Origin: Methanoplanus endosymbiosus
GTDB taxonomy: Archaea > Halobacteriota > Methanomicrobia > Methanomicrobiales > Methanomicrobiaceae
Assembly (NCBI RefSeq): GCF_024662215.1
Contig: NZ_CP096115.1
Span: forward strand, 1,488,001 to 1,552,000
Length of the DNA stretch: 64,000 nt
Reading direction: 5' to 3'
Part shown: positions 9,902 to 18,848 of the stretch, in pieces
Position numbering within the stretch: the stretch's first letter is position 1
Layout: each line of letters starts with the position of its first letter
The notes under the pieces: model-generated
What the model saw: the letters and a program-made list of their open reading frames with translations, nothing else
Told to the model about the DNA's origin: nothing
Database searches by the model: none
Program-made: the position numbers and the translations under genes

Positions 9902-10445
9902 TAAGCTGACAGAGTCGCTGGAAAAATGCCCGATTGTTAAGAGAGGCGAATATAATTATTTTATACATCCGGTAAGCGACGGAGTGCCCATCGTTGAACC
10001 GTCACTCCTAAGGGAAGTTGCGGTTCTAATGGTAAAAAGTCTGGACCTTGAGGGCGTTACAAAGATTGTGGTCGCCGAGGCCATGGGCATACACATAGGG
10101 GTTGCACTCTCCCTTATGACTGACATTCCGCTCACAATTATCAGGAAGAGGGAGTACCAGCTTGAAGGTGAAATTGCCCTTCACCAGACTACAGGATATT
10201 CAAAAGGAGAGCTTTACCTCAACGGAATTGAGAAAGGCGAGAAGGTTGTTGTCATTGACGATGTATTCTCAACCGGAGGAACCATGAAGGCCATCCTTAA
10301 GGGCATTGCTGAGAAAGGTGCTGAGGTTTCAGATGTTCTTGTTGTAATCAAACGAGGAGAATGTGACATTGGAAGGCCATACAAATACCTCGTTGAGATT
10401 GAAGTGACCGGAGACGGTGTGCGTGTCACTGACACTAAATTCTGA
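9894..10445 (+). CDS. hpt: Hypoxanthine/guanine phosphoribosyltransferase (archaeal)
   Basis: 183 residues. Salvages hypoxanthine or guanine with PRPP to give IMP or GMP. The PRPP-binding loop [13 protein letters not shown] (about 116-128) and the archaeal-type N-terminus ([20 protein letters not shown]) identify the archaeal HPT group. It overlaps mfnA by eight bases and its end overlaps the start of dph2, making a tight operon mfnA-hpt-dph2. Substrate preference within purines cannot be read from the sequence. Confidence 0.9.
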   Translation: MFNKLTESLEKCPIVKRGEYNYFIHPVSDGVPIVEPSLLREVAVLMVKSLDLEGVTKIVVAEAMGIHIGVALSLMTDIPLTIIRKREYQLEGEIALHQTTGYSKGELYLNGIEKGEKVVVIDDVFSTGGTMKAILKGIAEKGAEVSDVLVVIKRGECDIGRPYKYLVEIEVTGDGVRVTDTKF

Positions 10446-11373
10446 TCTTTTAGAGAAGATTAAAGAATCAGGTGCTAAGACAGTTGCACTCCAGTTCCCT
10501 GAAGGCCTTAAAAGAAAGGCATTCCTTTTTTCAGAGCAGTTAAAAAAAGAGGGGTACAGGGTTTTCATCTCCGGAAATCCATGCTGGGGCGCCTGTGATC
10601 TCGACCTTGAGATACTCGGCCGGGCAGATATTCTGGTTCATTTCGGTCATGCACCTGTAGGTGATTTTGATAGGGTTATTTATGAGCCTTATTTCCAGAA
10701 GATTGAGATCAGAACGCTGGAAAAAGTGCTGCCACATCTGTCATCCGGAAATATATCCATTGTAACGACAGTTCAGCATGCTCCTCAGACAGATGAAATT
10801 ATAGAATTTTTCAGATCAAAAGGTTACTCATGCACAACAGGAAAAACCTCTGAGAGAACACCATACAGAGGGCAGGTGCTCGGATGCACGTACAGTGCCG
10901 CCAAGAATACCGGTGCTGACGAGATACTGTATATTGGCACAGGAGTATTTCATGCAATCGGAGTGAAACTTGCCACCGGAATAAAGGTGACTGCATTTGA
11001 TCCGGTCACAGGTGAGATTCAGGTTATTGATGAATCAAAGATGCTGAGAATCCGGTTCGCAAAGATAGAAAAAGCACGCAGTGCAGAGAAGACGGCCATT
11101 CTCGTCAGCACAAAATCGGGGCAGATCAGAGAGGAGCTTGCAGAGAGGCTCCTGTCGCTCTCCAAAAAGGCAGATATTGTATATATTAAAGAGATTACAC
11201 CCGATGCACTCCTCAATCTGGGTTATGAGGCATATGTCAATACAGCATGCCCGCGTCTTGCATATGACGATAATGTCCGCTTCCCCGCACCACTGCTCTC
11301 GCCTGAAGAGTATGAAATTCTTCTCGGTGTACGGGAGTGGGAAGATTATGAGATAGATGAGATTGTCAGATAA
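10423..11373 (+). CDS. dph2: 2-(3-amino-3-carboxypropyl)histidine synthase (diphthamide biosynthesis)
   Basis: First step of diphthamide synthesis on elongation factor 2. A non-classical [4Fe-4S] enzyme transfers the aminocarboxypropyl group of SAM to a histidine. The three family cysteines are visible, one per domain: GACD (Cys58), GCTYS (Cys155) and TACPRL (Cys276). Start uncertain: GTG 10423 has GGAG nine bases upstream, while GTG 10417 has only three bases of spacing. Either way it overlaps hpt by at least 20 bases. About 316 residues, normal for the archaeal homodimeric enzyme. Confidence 0.92.
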   Translation: MSLTLNSDLLEKIKESGAKTVALQFPEGLKRKAFLFSEQLKKEGYRVFISGNPCWGACDLDLEILGRADILVHFGHAPVGDFDRVIYEPYFQKIEIRTLEKVLPHLSSGNISIVTTVQHAPQTDEIIEFFRSKGYSCTTGKTSERTPYRGQVLGCTYSAAKNTGADEILYIGTGVFHAIGVKLATGIKVTAFDPVTGEIQVIDESKMLRIRFAKIEKARSAEKTAILVSTKSGQIREELAERLLSLSKKADIVYIKEITPDALLNLGYEAYVNTACPRLAYDDNVRFPAPLLSPEEYEILLGVREWEDYEIDEIVR

Positions 11374-11503
11374 CAGGATGCCGGACAATCAGAGATTAAG
11401 CTGATTCCGGAGAACTCCTGCACCCTCAGGCAGTTCTGAATAATTATGGCCGGAGGGCCAGAGTAAATCCCGGAAAATAAGCATAAAAAGGCAGGTACAG
11501 CAA

Positions 11504-12109
11504 TTGAAACTAAGAAAACTTGAAATGATACTTCAGGGACTGAAGGATTTCAAAAATCCCGATGTATTCCTTGAACAGTACTCAACACCAGCAGAGGTCG
11601 CTGCCAGAATGCTCTACCACGCTTATATGAAAGGCGACATTGAAGATCTTAATATTCTGGACTTAGGGTGCGGAACAGGTGTTCTCTCCTGCGGTGCGGC
11701 ACTTCTGGATGCTTCTGAGGTTACAGGGATTGATACTGACAGCAGCGCACTTGCCATTGCTAAAGGTAATGCTGAAAAACTCTCACTGGACATCAGCTTC
11801 ATTGAGGCTGATATACAGGAGGTAAGTTGCGAAAACTTTGACACTGTTATTATGAACCCCCCTTTTGGTGCACAGAATAAACATGCTGACCGGCCTTTCA
11901 TCGACAAAGCGGTTGAATGTGCAGAGATAACCTACGGGATCTTCAATGAGGGGTCATCCGGTTTTGTAGGTTCATACCTTAAGGGAAAGGCGGTTGTGGA
12001 TGAGAAGATCAGGTGCGAATTCCCTATGAAGAGGACATTCTCCCATCACAAAAAGGACTGCGTTGAAATCCGCGTTGAAATTCTCCGAATCAGAAGGACA
12101 GAGGGCTGA
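11504..12109 (+). CDS. METTL5-like SAM-dependent methyltransferase (probable rRNA N6-adenine)
   Basis: 201 residues with the Rossmann methyltransferase core: motif I LDLGCGTGVLSCGA, acidic loop GIDTD, and the N6-adenine catalytic motif NPPF (118-121), followed by GAQNKHADRPFIDKA, typical of the METTL5 group. Human METTL5 methylates 18S rRNA; the archaeal substrate is an inference by homology. The start is TTG at 11504, preceded by AGGT, because the family N-terminus (KLRKLEMILQGL) begins there. It ends six bases before the MFS gene. Confidence 0.8.
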   Translation: MKLRKLEMILQGLKDFKNPDVFLEQYSTPAEVAARMLYHAYMKGDIEDLNILDLGCGTGVLSCGAALLDASEVTGIDTDSSALAIAKGNAEKLSLDISFIEADIQEVSCENFDTVIMNPPFGAQNKHADRPFIDKAVECAEITYGIFNEGSSGFVGSYLKGKAVVDEKIRCEFPMKRTFSHHKKDCVEIRVEILRIRRTEG

Positions 12110-12114
12110 CAACT

Positions 12115-13302
12115 ATGGAGAAAAGAGTCAGATCTGTGCTCGGACTTTCCGCAGCACACTGTATAAACGATATTTACTCACCCGTTCTTCCGGCAATACT
12201 GCCACTTCTGATTATTCAGGAGGGGTATTCATACTTCCTCGCCGGAATGCTGGTCACTGTCTATAACCTCTCGTCATCCTTCACACAGCCGGTTATCGGA
12301 TGGCTGTATGATAAAAAAGGCATAAGAATACCGATTCCAATATCAGTGCTGTTCTGTGCATTTTTCATGTCCTTTATAGGGCTTATGCACAGCTATGAGA
12401 TGATGCTCATATTTGCAATCGGAGGTGCACTCGGCCATGCCTTCTTCCATCCGAGTGCCCTTGGACTTGTAAGCCGGATTGCAAGCGGGCCGGACAGGGG
12501 AAGACTGACCTCACTCTTTGTTGTCGGCGGAAACTTAGGTTTTGCTATAGGGCCTGTGCTTGCCGGAATTCTGGTTGCATTCGGAGGGACAGATGCTCTC
12601 GTATTTCTGATAATACCGGCACTTGCAATTGCCATTGTTCTTAAAAAACTCCTGCCGCCGGTCTCTGAGCTTGAGAAGGATTATGCGAAAAACGATGATA
12701 ATTCCGGGAAGAAAAAATTCCCTGTCGGCCCGATATCCATGCTGGTAGCGGCATCTGCATTCAGGTCATGGGTCATCTTCTCATCAGTGGCCTTTATCCC
12801 GACATTTCTCACCACAAGAGGTTTTGATCTGATAACCGCAAACCTGCTGACATCACTCATGCTCATAGGAGGAGTTGCAGGCCAGATAATCGGCGCTACG
12901 ATGTCAGATAAATACGGCAGAAAGGAGTATATTATATTTGGAATGATAACCGCAATTCCGCCGTTCTTCCTCTTCCTTGCAACTGAGGGGATATTGTCGA
13001 TAATTGCAATGTTTGCATTCGGATACTTCCTCTGGTCCACATTCTCAGTTACGGTTGCAATGTCGCATGAACTCGCACCCGGAGGCACAGGTACGGTCTC
13101 AGGGCTTATGCTCGGTTTTGCAGTCGGTGCAGGCGGTGCAGGGGTTGCCGTTACCGGATATATTGCAGATCTTACATCTGCGCAGACGGCGTTTACATTC
13201 CTGATAATACCGATAATAGTTGCACTGGTACTCTTTATTCTCCTGCCATATCCATGGAAACTGTTAAAACGTGGCAGAACTCCGGCAGGGAAATTCAATT
13301 GA
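12115..13302 (+). CDS. MFS transporter, fosmidomycin-resistance-like
   Basis: 395 residues with about twelve hydrophobic segments and a central charged loop (about 185-205). The N-terminal signature AAHCINDIYSPVLPAILP and the following WLYDKKG loop match the fosmidomycin-resistance (Fsr) branch of the major facilitator superfamily. Known members export drugs by proton antiport; the natural substrate here cannot be told. It follows the METTL5-like gene closely. Its last eight bases overlap the end of the convergent HEAT-repeat gene. Confidence 0.85.
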   Translation: MEKRVRSVLGLSAAHCINDIYSPVLPAILPLLIIQEGYSYFLAGMLVTVYNLSSSFTQPVIGWLYDKKGIRIPIPISVLFCAFFMSFIGLMHSYEMMLIFAIGGALGHAFFHPSALGLVSRIASGPDRGRLTSLFVVGGNLGFAIGPVLAGILVAFGGTDALVFLIIPALAIAIVLKKLLPPVSELEKDYAKNDDNSGKKKFPVGPISMLVAASAFRSWVIFSSVAFIPTFLTTRGFDLITANLLTSLMLIGGVAGQIIGATMSDKYGRKEYIIFGMITAIPPFFLFLATEGILSIIAMFAFGYFLWSTFSVTVAMSHELAPGGTGTVSGLMLGFAVGAGGAGVAVTGYIADLTSAQTAFTFLIIPIIVALVLFILLPYPWKLLKRGRTPAGKFN

Positions 13303-14689
13303 ACCCATATATTTTTCTGTAGTGGGCAAATTCCTCGCCGGCAGCTTCGATAAGTTTCTTTCTCATTTCATGAGGAGATTTGTCCACAGCCTTCTGAATT
13401 TCAGCCATTGCATCCTCAGTTCCTATAAGCCCCAGTGACTCAACAATCCTCTCCTTAACCTGAGGGTCATCCTCATTAAAAAGCCTCTCAGATAACGCTT
13501 TTACAGTCTCATTGCCGGAGGTTTTACCAAGTGCTCCGGCGGCTGCAAGCCTTACACCCCTGACGGAATCGTTCAGAAGTGGGGTGAGGGACTCCGCATA
13601 TCTCCCGTCCCCAAGCCGCCCTACTGTCTTGGCAGACTCCCGGCGGACATAATGGTTCTCATCCTCAAGAAGCGGGATTATATATCTGAGTGATTCACTG
13701 ACACCAATGATACGCAGTGAGGTGATGCAGCCTGCCCTTATCTTCCAGCGCCCGTCAACCAGTGAGTCAATAAGAGGTGCTACCGCCGGCTCACCAATCC
13801 TTGCAAGTGCCTGAACAGCAGAGTTATGCACACGACGGGATCTGTCGCTCAGGGAATCTATCAGGGCACATATGTTATCAGGAGAACCGATTATACCAAG
13901 CATCTTTGCCGAGTTCTCCCTTACCGGAATAGAGTCATTACTCTCAAGCGCCTGTACCAGAAATTCCTCGGCAGGCCTTCCTATTGCAAGTATAGCAGAT
14001 TCAGTGTTGACCAGTATATCACGCTCATTTATCCGGAAAGATTCGATAAGCGGCATTATCTGTTCCGGAGGAATGGCCTGTGCAGATAAATCCGCCCCGG
14101 CACACGGTGAAATCAATCCTTTCTCCTGTCCTGCCGGATAACCCGCAGAACCGGCAGAGACTGAGGTTCCGGTCTGCACAGATATACCTGTGGCGGGAAA
14201 TGATTCTTCTTCTCTGACGGAGAGATCAGGGGAACCTGACGCTGTGATGCATGCATCCGGAGAAGACTGAGAAGATAGGGATTTCACTGTAGAATCCTTC
14301 TCATCCGCAACACCCGAATAGCCCGGAATTTTAAGTATGGCAAAGAAAACCCAGAGATATATTACTGAGGTAAATACCACAAACATCGCGTCAATGCCTG
14401 GTCCATAGAATATAAACGAGAAGAGAACCGAGACGAAGACAACCAGCAGTATTAAAAACTGAACAGTCCTGTGGCGGGGATACCACAATGCAGTGAGCAC
14501 AAGAGGGATGTAGATTAGATGCGGAGTCATTCTCGCAATGATATAGGCACTTTCATCAGTTTTTGAGGATGAAAAAGAGTAAAATCCCAGTATTGCAATG
14601 ACAATAAAATAAAGGATTATTACATACACCTTAATGAAATCCGAATGCCTTCCTGCTGTGAATTTCCTGTAATAATCTTTTTTATTCAT
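13295..14689 (-). CDS. HEAT-repeat protein with N-terminal membrane domain
   Basis: 464 residues. Four hydrophobic segments lie in the first 125 residues (about 20-38, 50-65, 72-92, 97-118). A low-complexity linker (about 125-205) and then tandem HEAT/PBS-lyase-type repeats of about 30 residues fill the C-terminus (for example AVQALARIGEPAVAPLIDSL and VRRESAKTVGRLGDG). HEAT repeats form protein-binding solenoids, so this is a membrane-tethered scaffold; partners are unknown. ATG 14689 has GGAG six bases upstream. Its 3' end overlaps that of the MFS gene. Confidence 0.8.
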   Translation of the reverse strand: MNKKDYYRKFTAGRHSDFIKVYVIILYFIVIAILGFYSFSSSKTDESAYIIARMTPHLIYIPLVLTALWYPRHRTVQFLILLVVFVSVLFSFIFYGPGIDAMFVVFTSVIYLWVFFAILKIPGYSGVADEKDSTVKSLSSQSSPDACITASGSPDLSVREEESFPATGISVQTGTSVSAGSAGYPAGQEKGLISPCAGADLSAQAIPPEQIMPLIESFRINERDILVNTESAILAIGRPAEEFLVQALESNDSIPVRENSAKMLGIIGSPDNICALIDSLSDRSRRVHNSAVQALARIGEPAVAPLIDSLVDGRWKIRAGCITSLRIIGVSESLRYIIPLLEDENHYVRRESAKTVGRLGDGRYAESLTPLLNDSVRGVRLAAAGALGKTSGNETVKALSERLFNEDDPQVKERIVESLGLIGTEDAMAEIQKAVDKSPHEMRKKLIEAAGEEFAHYRKIYGFN

Positions 14690-15027
14690 ATTATTCTCCG
14701 GATTTATTCAAGATAAACACAATAATTGCAGAGGGGAAAAATTACTATGACATCTCATATGAAATATAACTATTATTTTTTAAAATAGTCATTTAATAGT
14801 ATTATAACCTTCTTTTGTTATTTTAAGAGATAATATTCGGGACAATAGATAGTTATTTATGCGATGTCTAAAACATTTAGAATCTGACAGAAATATTCCG
14901 AGAGTGCCGGATTTCCGGATGGAATATACTCAATAAATAACTATGCCGGGCGGGTATAGATATAACATTACCATTATTCACAATTTCAAGCCGGAATTAT
15001 GACTAATAAAGATAAAGGGGATTTGCA
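14690..15027. other. Divergent intergenic region with a 12-bp inverted repeat
   Basis: 338 bases between the HEAT gene (minus) and the PAS gene (plus), very AT-rich, so promoters for both should lie here (for example around 14780-14812). Perfect 12-bp inverted arms, ATAGTTATTTAT (14849-14860) and ATAAATAACTAT (14933-14944), are 72 bases apart. This could be an operator or chance in AT-rich DNA. No open frame of note. Confidence 0.35.
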
Positions 15028-16080
15028 ATGAATACAAAAACTGAATTCAGAACTGATGAAGCAGGGCTTAAATTATGGGCCGAGGAGGAGGAGAAAAATC
15101 CTGAACTTATGTGGGAGAAGATCTATGACGCAATAGCTGATCCCATATTCATTCTGGACAGCACCGGTCTGCTATTGAGCATGAATAAGGCCTCCGAAGA
15201 ACTTCTCGAAGTTAAATTTCCGGATATAAAGGGCAGCAGGTGCTATGAGATAGTCCATAAAACAGCTACATTTATTGACGGCTGTCCATTCAGGAAATCA
15301 ATGAAATCAGGGGAGAGGGAGAGCTACAAACTTCAGATAGGGACACGCTGGTACAGGGTTTCGGTTGATCCGATAAAAAATTCAGGAGGGGATGTCATCG
15401 GAGCCGTCCATATAATTACCGACATTGATGAACTGATTAAGACCCATGCAAAACGCGCCCAGCTTGGAGCTGTAATAGAGAATACAGGAGAGGCTGTGAT
15501 AGGGACTGATCCTGACGGTATAATCGAGAGCTGGAACAACGGGGCAGAGGAGATATTTGGATTTACAGAAGATGAAATAACAGGCAAACCGTTCCTGAAA
15601 CTTATAAAGGAAGATCATACTGATGAGCCTGAGGAGATCATGAGAGATCTGAAGAAAAACTACCGGACCTCCGGAAGGGAATGGAAGATGATCAGAAAAG
15701 ACGGATCAGAAATTGAGATCGAACTCAGTTTTTCCCCGATATATGATGAAAGGGGAGTATTTTACGGGGCATCATATATCGGTCATAATATCGGCCCTCA
15801 AAGACTTGCCGAGAGAGAACTTCTGGCATATATGACTGAATCGTTCATCAGAATGAAAAAGCCGGTTGAGATAATCAACAGCAATCTCAGTGAGATCTCA
15901 GAACTTTATGAGAAGGATGAGATCAGTGCCGATGATACAAACGAGATGATAAAGATCCAGATTAAGAATGCGGAACAGATTCTCGCAAATCTCTATGATC
16001 TAAACAGAAAAATGGTTGAGAAAAAGATTGGAATTCCGGATGAATACTGCACATTCTTCCTTGAAAATGAGAATAAATAA
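15028..16080 (+). CDS. Tandem PAS-domain sensor protein without kinase domain
   Basis: 350 residues. PAS domain 1 covers about 25-135 (DAIADPIFILDSTGLLLSMN; a Cys-containing segment CYEIVHKTATFIDGCPF) and PAS domain 2 about 150-262 (GTDPDGIIESWNNGAEEIFGFTEDEITGK). The C-terminal 85 residues are helical and charged, with no histidine-kinase, GGDEF or output motif. AAGGGGAT precedes ATG 15028. The next gene (KaiC-like) starts 15 bases later with its own GGAGG, so the pair is probably one signalling unit. Ligand unknown. Confidence 0.85.
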   Translation: MNTKTEFRTDEAGLKLWAEEEEKNPELMWEKIYDAIADPIFILDSTGLLLSMNKASEELLEVKFPDIKGSRCYEIVHKTATFIDGCPFRKSMKSGERESYKLQIGTRWYRVSVDPIKNSGGDVIGAVHIITDIDELIKTHAKRAQLGAVIENTGEAVIGTDPDGIIESWNNGAEEIFGFTEDEITGKPFLKLIKEDHTDEPEEIMRDLKKNYRTSGREWKMIRKDGSEIEIELSFSPIYDERGVFYGASYIGHNIGPQRLAERELLAYMTESFIRMKKPVEIINSNLSEISELYEKDEISADDTNEMIKIQIKNAEQILANLYDLNRKMVEKKIGIPDEYCTFFLENENK

Positions 16081-16095
16081 ACAGAGGAGGAAATT

Positions 16096-16659
16096 ATGGA
16101 TCAGGCAGAAAGTATGGACACTGAAGAGACTATAACTGATGAAGAGAGCATTATCCTTTATTTTTCCGAACCGGAAAAAGGGCGTGCCACCAATACGAAG
16201 GTGATACAAAAATCCATAGATAAAGGCTACAGAGTGATAGTGGTCACCAATAATTTCCCCTCTAAAATTCTTGAAAAGCTCTATCTTAAAAACGGTATGA
16301 ATCCGGAGGAAGTATTTTTTATAGATTCTGTTACCTCATTTGCAGGGGGGAGTTCTGTAAAATCTGACAGCAACCATATAATGGTCAGAAGCCCGCAGGA
16401 CCTCACAGGCCTTTCGATGGCATTTTCTGATGCCTTAAAGAAGTTCAAAGAAGATCATATATTCATTCTCTTCGATTCACTGAGCACTATGCTCATCTAC
16501 CTGCCGGCTGACAAAGTGGTGAAGTTTATGCACTTTATTACAACAAAACTGCGGACACTTGAGGAATCAGGGGCAATCCTTGCAGTAAAAGGGGGTCTCG
16601 ACCCAATGCTCTACTCACAGATGGGATCACTTGTGGACGAAATCGTGGATGATGGATGA
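16096..16659 (+). CDS. KaiC/RecA-fold protein lacking Walker A
   Basis: 187 residues. The order of strands and the Walker B-like HIFILFDSLSTML followed by KVVKFMHFITTKLRTLEESG match the core of KaiC/Rad55-like ATPases, but the place where a P-loop is expected reads SEPEKGRATN with no GxxxxGK[ST]. It therefore probably does not hydrolyse ATP in the usual way. Similar P-loop-free KaiC-like proteins occur beside PAS sensors in archaea (DUF835-like groups are an alternative assignment). Co-transcribed with the PAS gene; a partner or output role for it is inference. Confidence 0.6.
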   Translation: MDQAESMDTEETITDEESIILYFSEPEKGRATNTKVIQKSIDKGYRVIVVTNNFPSKILEKLYLKNGMNPEEVFFIDSVTSFAGGSSVKSDSNHIMVRSPQDLTGLSMAFSDALKKFKEDHIFILFDSLSTMLIYLPADKVVKFMHFITTKLRTLEESGAILAVKGGLDPMLYSQMGSLVDEIVDDG

Positions 16660-16824
16660 TAAGCAAACCCCGGTATTTATACGGAATTTCCGGAACGCAG
16701 CAATCAAAGCAGAGATCATTATTCAGGATTTACAGATTCCGGCACAAAATTCCAGGATCATACCACATTTAAATATAAACAGAACCAATATTTTCAGGAA
16801 ATTTTAGTTACAATATTGCTATGA

Positions 16825-16850
16825 ACTCCCGTGGTGTAGCGGTCAATCAT
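16825..16850 (+). pseudogene. 5' fragment of a tRNA-Gln gene
   Basis: 26 bases corresponding to tRNA positions 1-26: acceptor strand ACTCCCG, TG, then GTGTAGCGGTCAATCAT. The last 17 bases are identical to the intact tRNA-Gln at 18741-18813. The anticodon arm, T arm and 3' acceptor strand do not follow, and no matching 3' half was found in the window. An AT-rich box A-like sequence (TTTAAATATAAA, about 16769) lies upstream, as for a real tRNA gene. The break coincides with the end hairpin of a TnpB element, which suggests disruption by insertion followed by loss of the other half. Confidence 0.7.
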
Positions 16851-16891
16851 GTTATGAAAATTGATAAACTCAGTATCAATTAACTTCATAA
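16851..16891 (-). repeat. Right-end hairpin of the first TnpB element (possible omega RNA 3' end)
   Basis: A 15-bp stem with a 3-base bulge: on the minus strand TTATGAAGTTAATTGATA, loop CTGAGTT, then TATCAATTTTCATAA. It overlaps the last codons and TGA stop of tnpB at 16876. In IS200/IS605-type elements the transposon right end forms the 3' scaffold of the omega RNA, and the guide is the DNA immediately beyond. Here the next minus-strand bases are the tRNA-Gln fragment. Hairpin seen directly; RNA function inferred. Confidence 0.5.
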
Positions 16892-18126
16892 GATGTAATC
16901 AAACATCTTTTTGGGTGTAACACTACACCCTCTATCCCATCCGCAAATGCATTTGGGAGTGCTTTTCTAATAATATTAAGTGCGCCATTGACATCAGCAT
17001 TAATCAATTTTCCTTCTTTGGACCTGAACATCCCACGCTGAATACGTCTGCCGCAATATTCTGTATGTTTGCAGACTTTTTCATTGTCAAGAAAACTACA
17101 TTTTGATGTATAACTTTCTTCATTTACTATAATAATTATACCACAATCTTCAGCTTTGTATTGAAGCATATGGATTAATCTGTTAAACGGAAGATTTACA
17201 AAATTCTGGTTGTTACGTTTACCCATGTTGGATTCCTGTTTCCAGCCATTATTTTTACCAATTACAATTGTACCCACATTATGCTCTTTACAGTAATTAA
17301 CGATAAATCTGCTAAGTTTATGAAAATAATCATTTATTTTTAAATTCCGGGAATAGTAAAGCTTTTCGAGTTTTTTACCGGATTTAATTTTCTGTAAATC
17401 ATATATACTTTGTAATCTACCTTTTTTCTTATTATAAAACTGATTTATGCTCTTAACAACGCCGCCCTTAACAACAGTTGGCTGCTCACCAAAGTTATTT
17501 GCAATAGTTACAATGTTTGATACTCCTAAATCAATTCCTATAACATTCGATTCATCTAAATCATCACATTTTACCTCTATTTTATAAACAATCTCACACA
17601 CCAGATCAAACTGATTTGGTATGATTCTGACTTCTCTCAAATTTATATCGTCCGGTAATCTCGTTTTTAATGTCAGTTGTACTCGTTTTGGAAATTTAAG
17701 ATAACCATCTTTGATCTTAACCTGCTGATTCGTAAAAACTAATAGGTTAACACCATCTTTAGGTTTATATTTCGGCAAACTCGGTCTGCCATTATATTTA
17801 TCCGGATGTTTTTCCCAATCTTTGATAGATTCAAAAAACGATTTCCAGTTTCTATCAAAAACCATTAAAATCTGTTGAGATGTCTTTGCAGGAAGTTGTT
17901 TATAACAACCCTGACATTTAACCAAAGTATATAATTCATTATATCTAATCCATCTTTGATTATGGATATATTCCTGACGAACGACATAATTTGAATAATT
18001 GTATAAATTTTTTGATAGGTGGCACATATTTGAAACTACATCCGATTTGAAATGTATTTGTTCCGTGCGTACCACTTCAATCATTATTTGGAGTAGGTCA
18101 ACAAAATATATACTGGTTTCGGACAT
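16876..18126 (-). CDS. tnpB: TnpB-like RNA-guided nuclease/transposase accessory protein (divergent clade)
   Basis: 416 residues as drawn; ATG at 18084 (MIEVVRTEQIHFKSD) may be the true start, and neither has a clear ribosome binding site. RuvC-like motifs: GIDLG (Asp199) and NADVNGALNI (Asp378). The usual RuvC-II glutamate position reads TIVIGKNNGWKQE and the zinc-ribbon region (SKCSFLDNEKVCKHTEYCG) lacks two clean CxxC pairs, so catalysis is uncertain. This is a different clade from the tnpB at 19552. No TnpA partner is in the window. The 3' end overlaps the element hairpin. Codons are more AT-rich than in neighbouring genes. Confidence 0.85.
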   Translation of the reverse strand: MSETSIYFVDLLQIMIEVVRTEQIHFKSDVVSNMCHLSKNLYNYSNYVVRQEYIHNQRWIRYNELYTLVKCQGCYKQLPAKTSQQILMVFDRNWKSFFESIKDWEKHPDKYNGRPSLPKYKPKDGVNLLVFTNQQVKIKDGYLKFPKRVQLTLKTRLPDDINLREVRIIPNQFDLVCEIVYKIEVKCDDLDESNVIGIDLGVSNIVTIANNFGEQPTVVKGGVVKSINQFYNKKKGRLQSIYDLQKIKSGKKLEKLYYSRNLKINDYFHKLSRFIVNYCKEHNVGTIVIGKNNGWKQESNMGKRNNQNFVNLPFNRLIHMLQYKAEDCGIIIIVNEESYTSKCSFLDNEKVCKHTEYCGRRIQRGMFRSKEGKLINADVNGALNIIRKALPNAFADGIEGVVLHPKRCLITSYEVN

Positions 18127-18740
18127 TACGTCAATTTTAAATTGATATTGTTGCGTAGTGCTACATATTATTATAATTATTAAAAAATCAAACTATATAT
18201 TGCAGTTTTCCTTTTAACATCTTTACTCCACGTCCGCTCATTTCAAAAGGTAAATGATCAAATTTGATTAGATATTGCTATATTTGGAGCTATTTTTGTA
18301 ATTAGGGCTACATGTAGCATATTCTGGGCCAGCAAATTATATGTAGCGGATTGGATAATATTCCTATTTTGTTCTGCACATTGGGAATAATATGATCTTT
18401 TTGGGACAAAGTCCGGGTGATTTTAGAACATTCGTCTCAATCTGTGATTTATGATTTAGAATGAGTGAAAGGACAGTTATAAGTAATTTATAACCGGCAT
18501 TCCCGGCACACATAACTATGGAGTGAAAAATAAGAGATAATTTATTTATGATTTTCATTTTGGCGGCATATTACCAGCATTCTGAAAATGTTTGCCTCCG
18601 TTGTGTGTTGCGACAGACACATAACGAGCACAATTATATTCATCAATAAATGTCACCCCGTTTAGAATTTAAGCCGAAATTCAGCCATTTTTAATGTGAT
18701 TCGTTATGAATTTGCGGGAATCTAGGTTATAAGTAATTAA
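18127..18740. other. AT-rich non-coding stretch left of the first tnpB
   Basis: About 610 bases with no convincing gene. It should contain the left end of the first TnpB element, but I could not place it. A perfect palindrome GCTACATGTAGC lies at 18307-18318, and related GCTACAT/ATGTAGC words occur near 18158 and 18340. The 64-codon open frame at 18364-18558 (minus) has no family resemblance or ribosome binding site and is not called. Confidence 0.4.
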
Positions 18741-18813
18741 TACCCCTGGGCGGATTCGAACCGCCGTTTCCAGCTCCAAAGGCTGGAATGATTGACCGCT
18801 ACACTACAGGGGT
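18741..18813 (-). tRNA. tRNA-Gln (anticodon UUG)
   Basis: 73 bases without encoded CCA. The acceptor stem ACCCCTG pairs with CAGGGGT over seven base pairs, with discriminator A. Anticodon stem CCAGC/GCTGG carries loop CTTTGGA, giving anticodon TTG. T arm GGCGG-TTCGAAT-CCGCC is perfect. No intron. Transcribed from the minus strand, with an AT-rich box A about 27 bases upstream. The integrase pseudogene ends 82 bases upstream, so this gene may once have been an integration site. Confidence 0.95.
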
Positions 18814-18835
18814 TCTGTAAAATTGGAATATAATG

Positions 18836-18848
18836 TTTATTTTTAAGG
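18836..18848 (-). promoter_or_regulatory. Box A promoter of tRNA-Gln
   Basis: On the minus strand CCTTAAAAATAAA is centred about 28 bases before the mature 5' end, the usual distance of an archaeal TATA element from the transcription start of a tRNA gene. Confidence 0.5.

Noticed and set aside
18364-18558. 64-codon minus-strand frame
   Set aside because: Lies in AT-rich transposon-flank DNA and has no recognisable features.
16825-18740. Split or intron-containing tRNA-Gln
   Set aside because: No matching 3' half occurs in the next 2 kb and the break at position 26 lies beside a transposon end hairpin.
16825-18813. tRNA fragment plus intact tRNA-Gln as attL/attR of an integrated element
   Set aside because: The two tRNA sequences are inverted relative to each other, whereas attachment repeats are direct; the shared part is also the 5' half rather than the 3' half.
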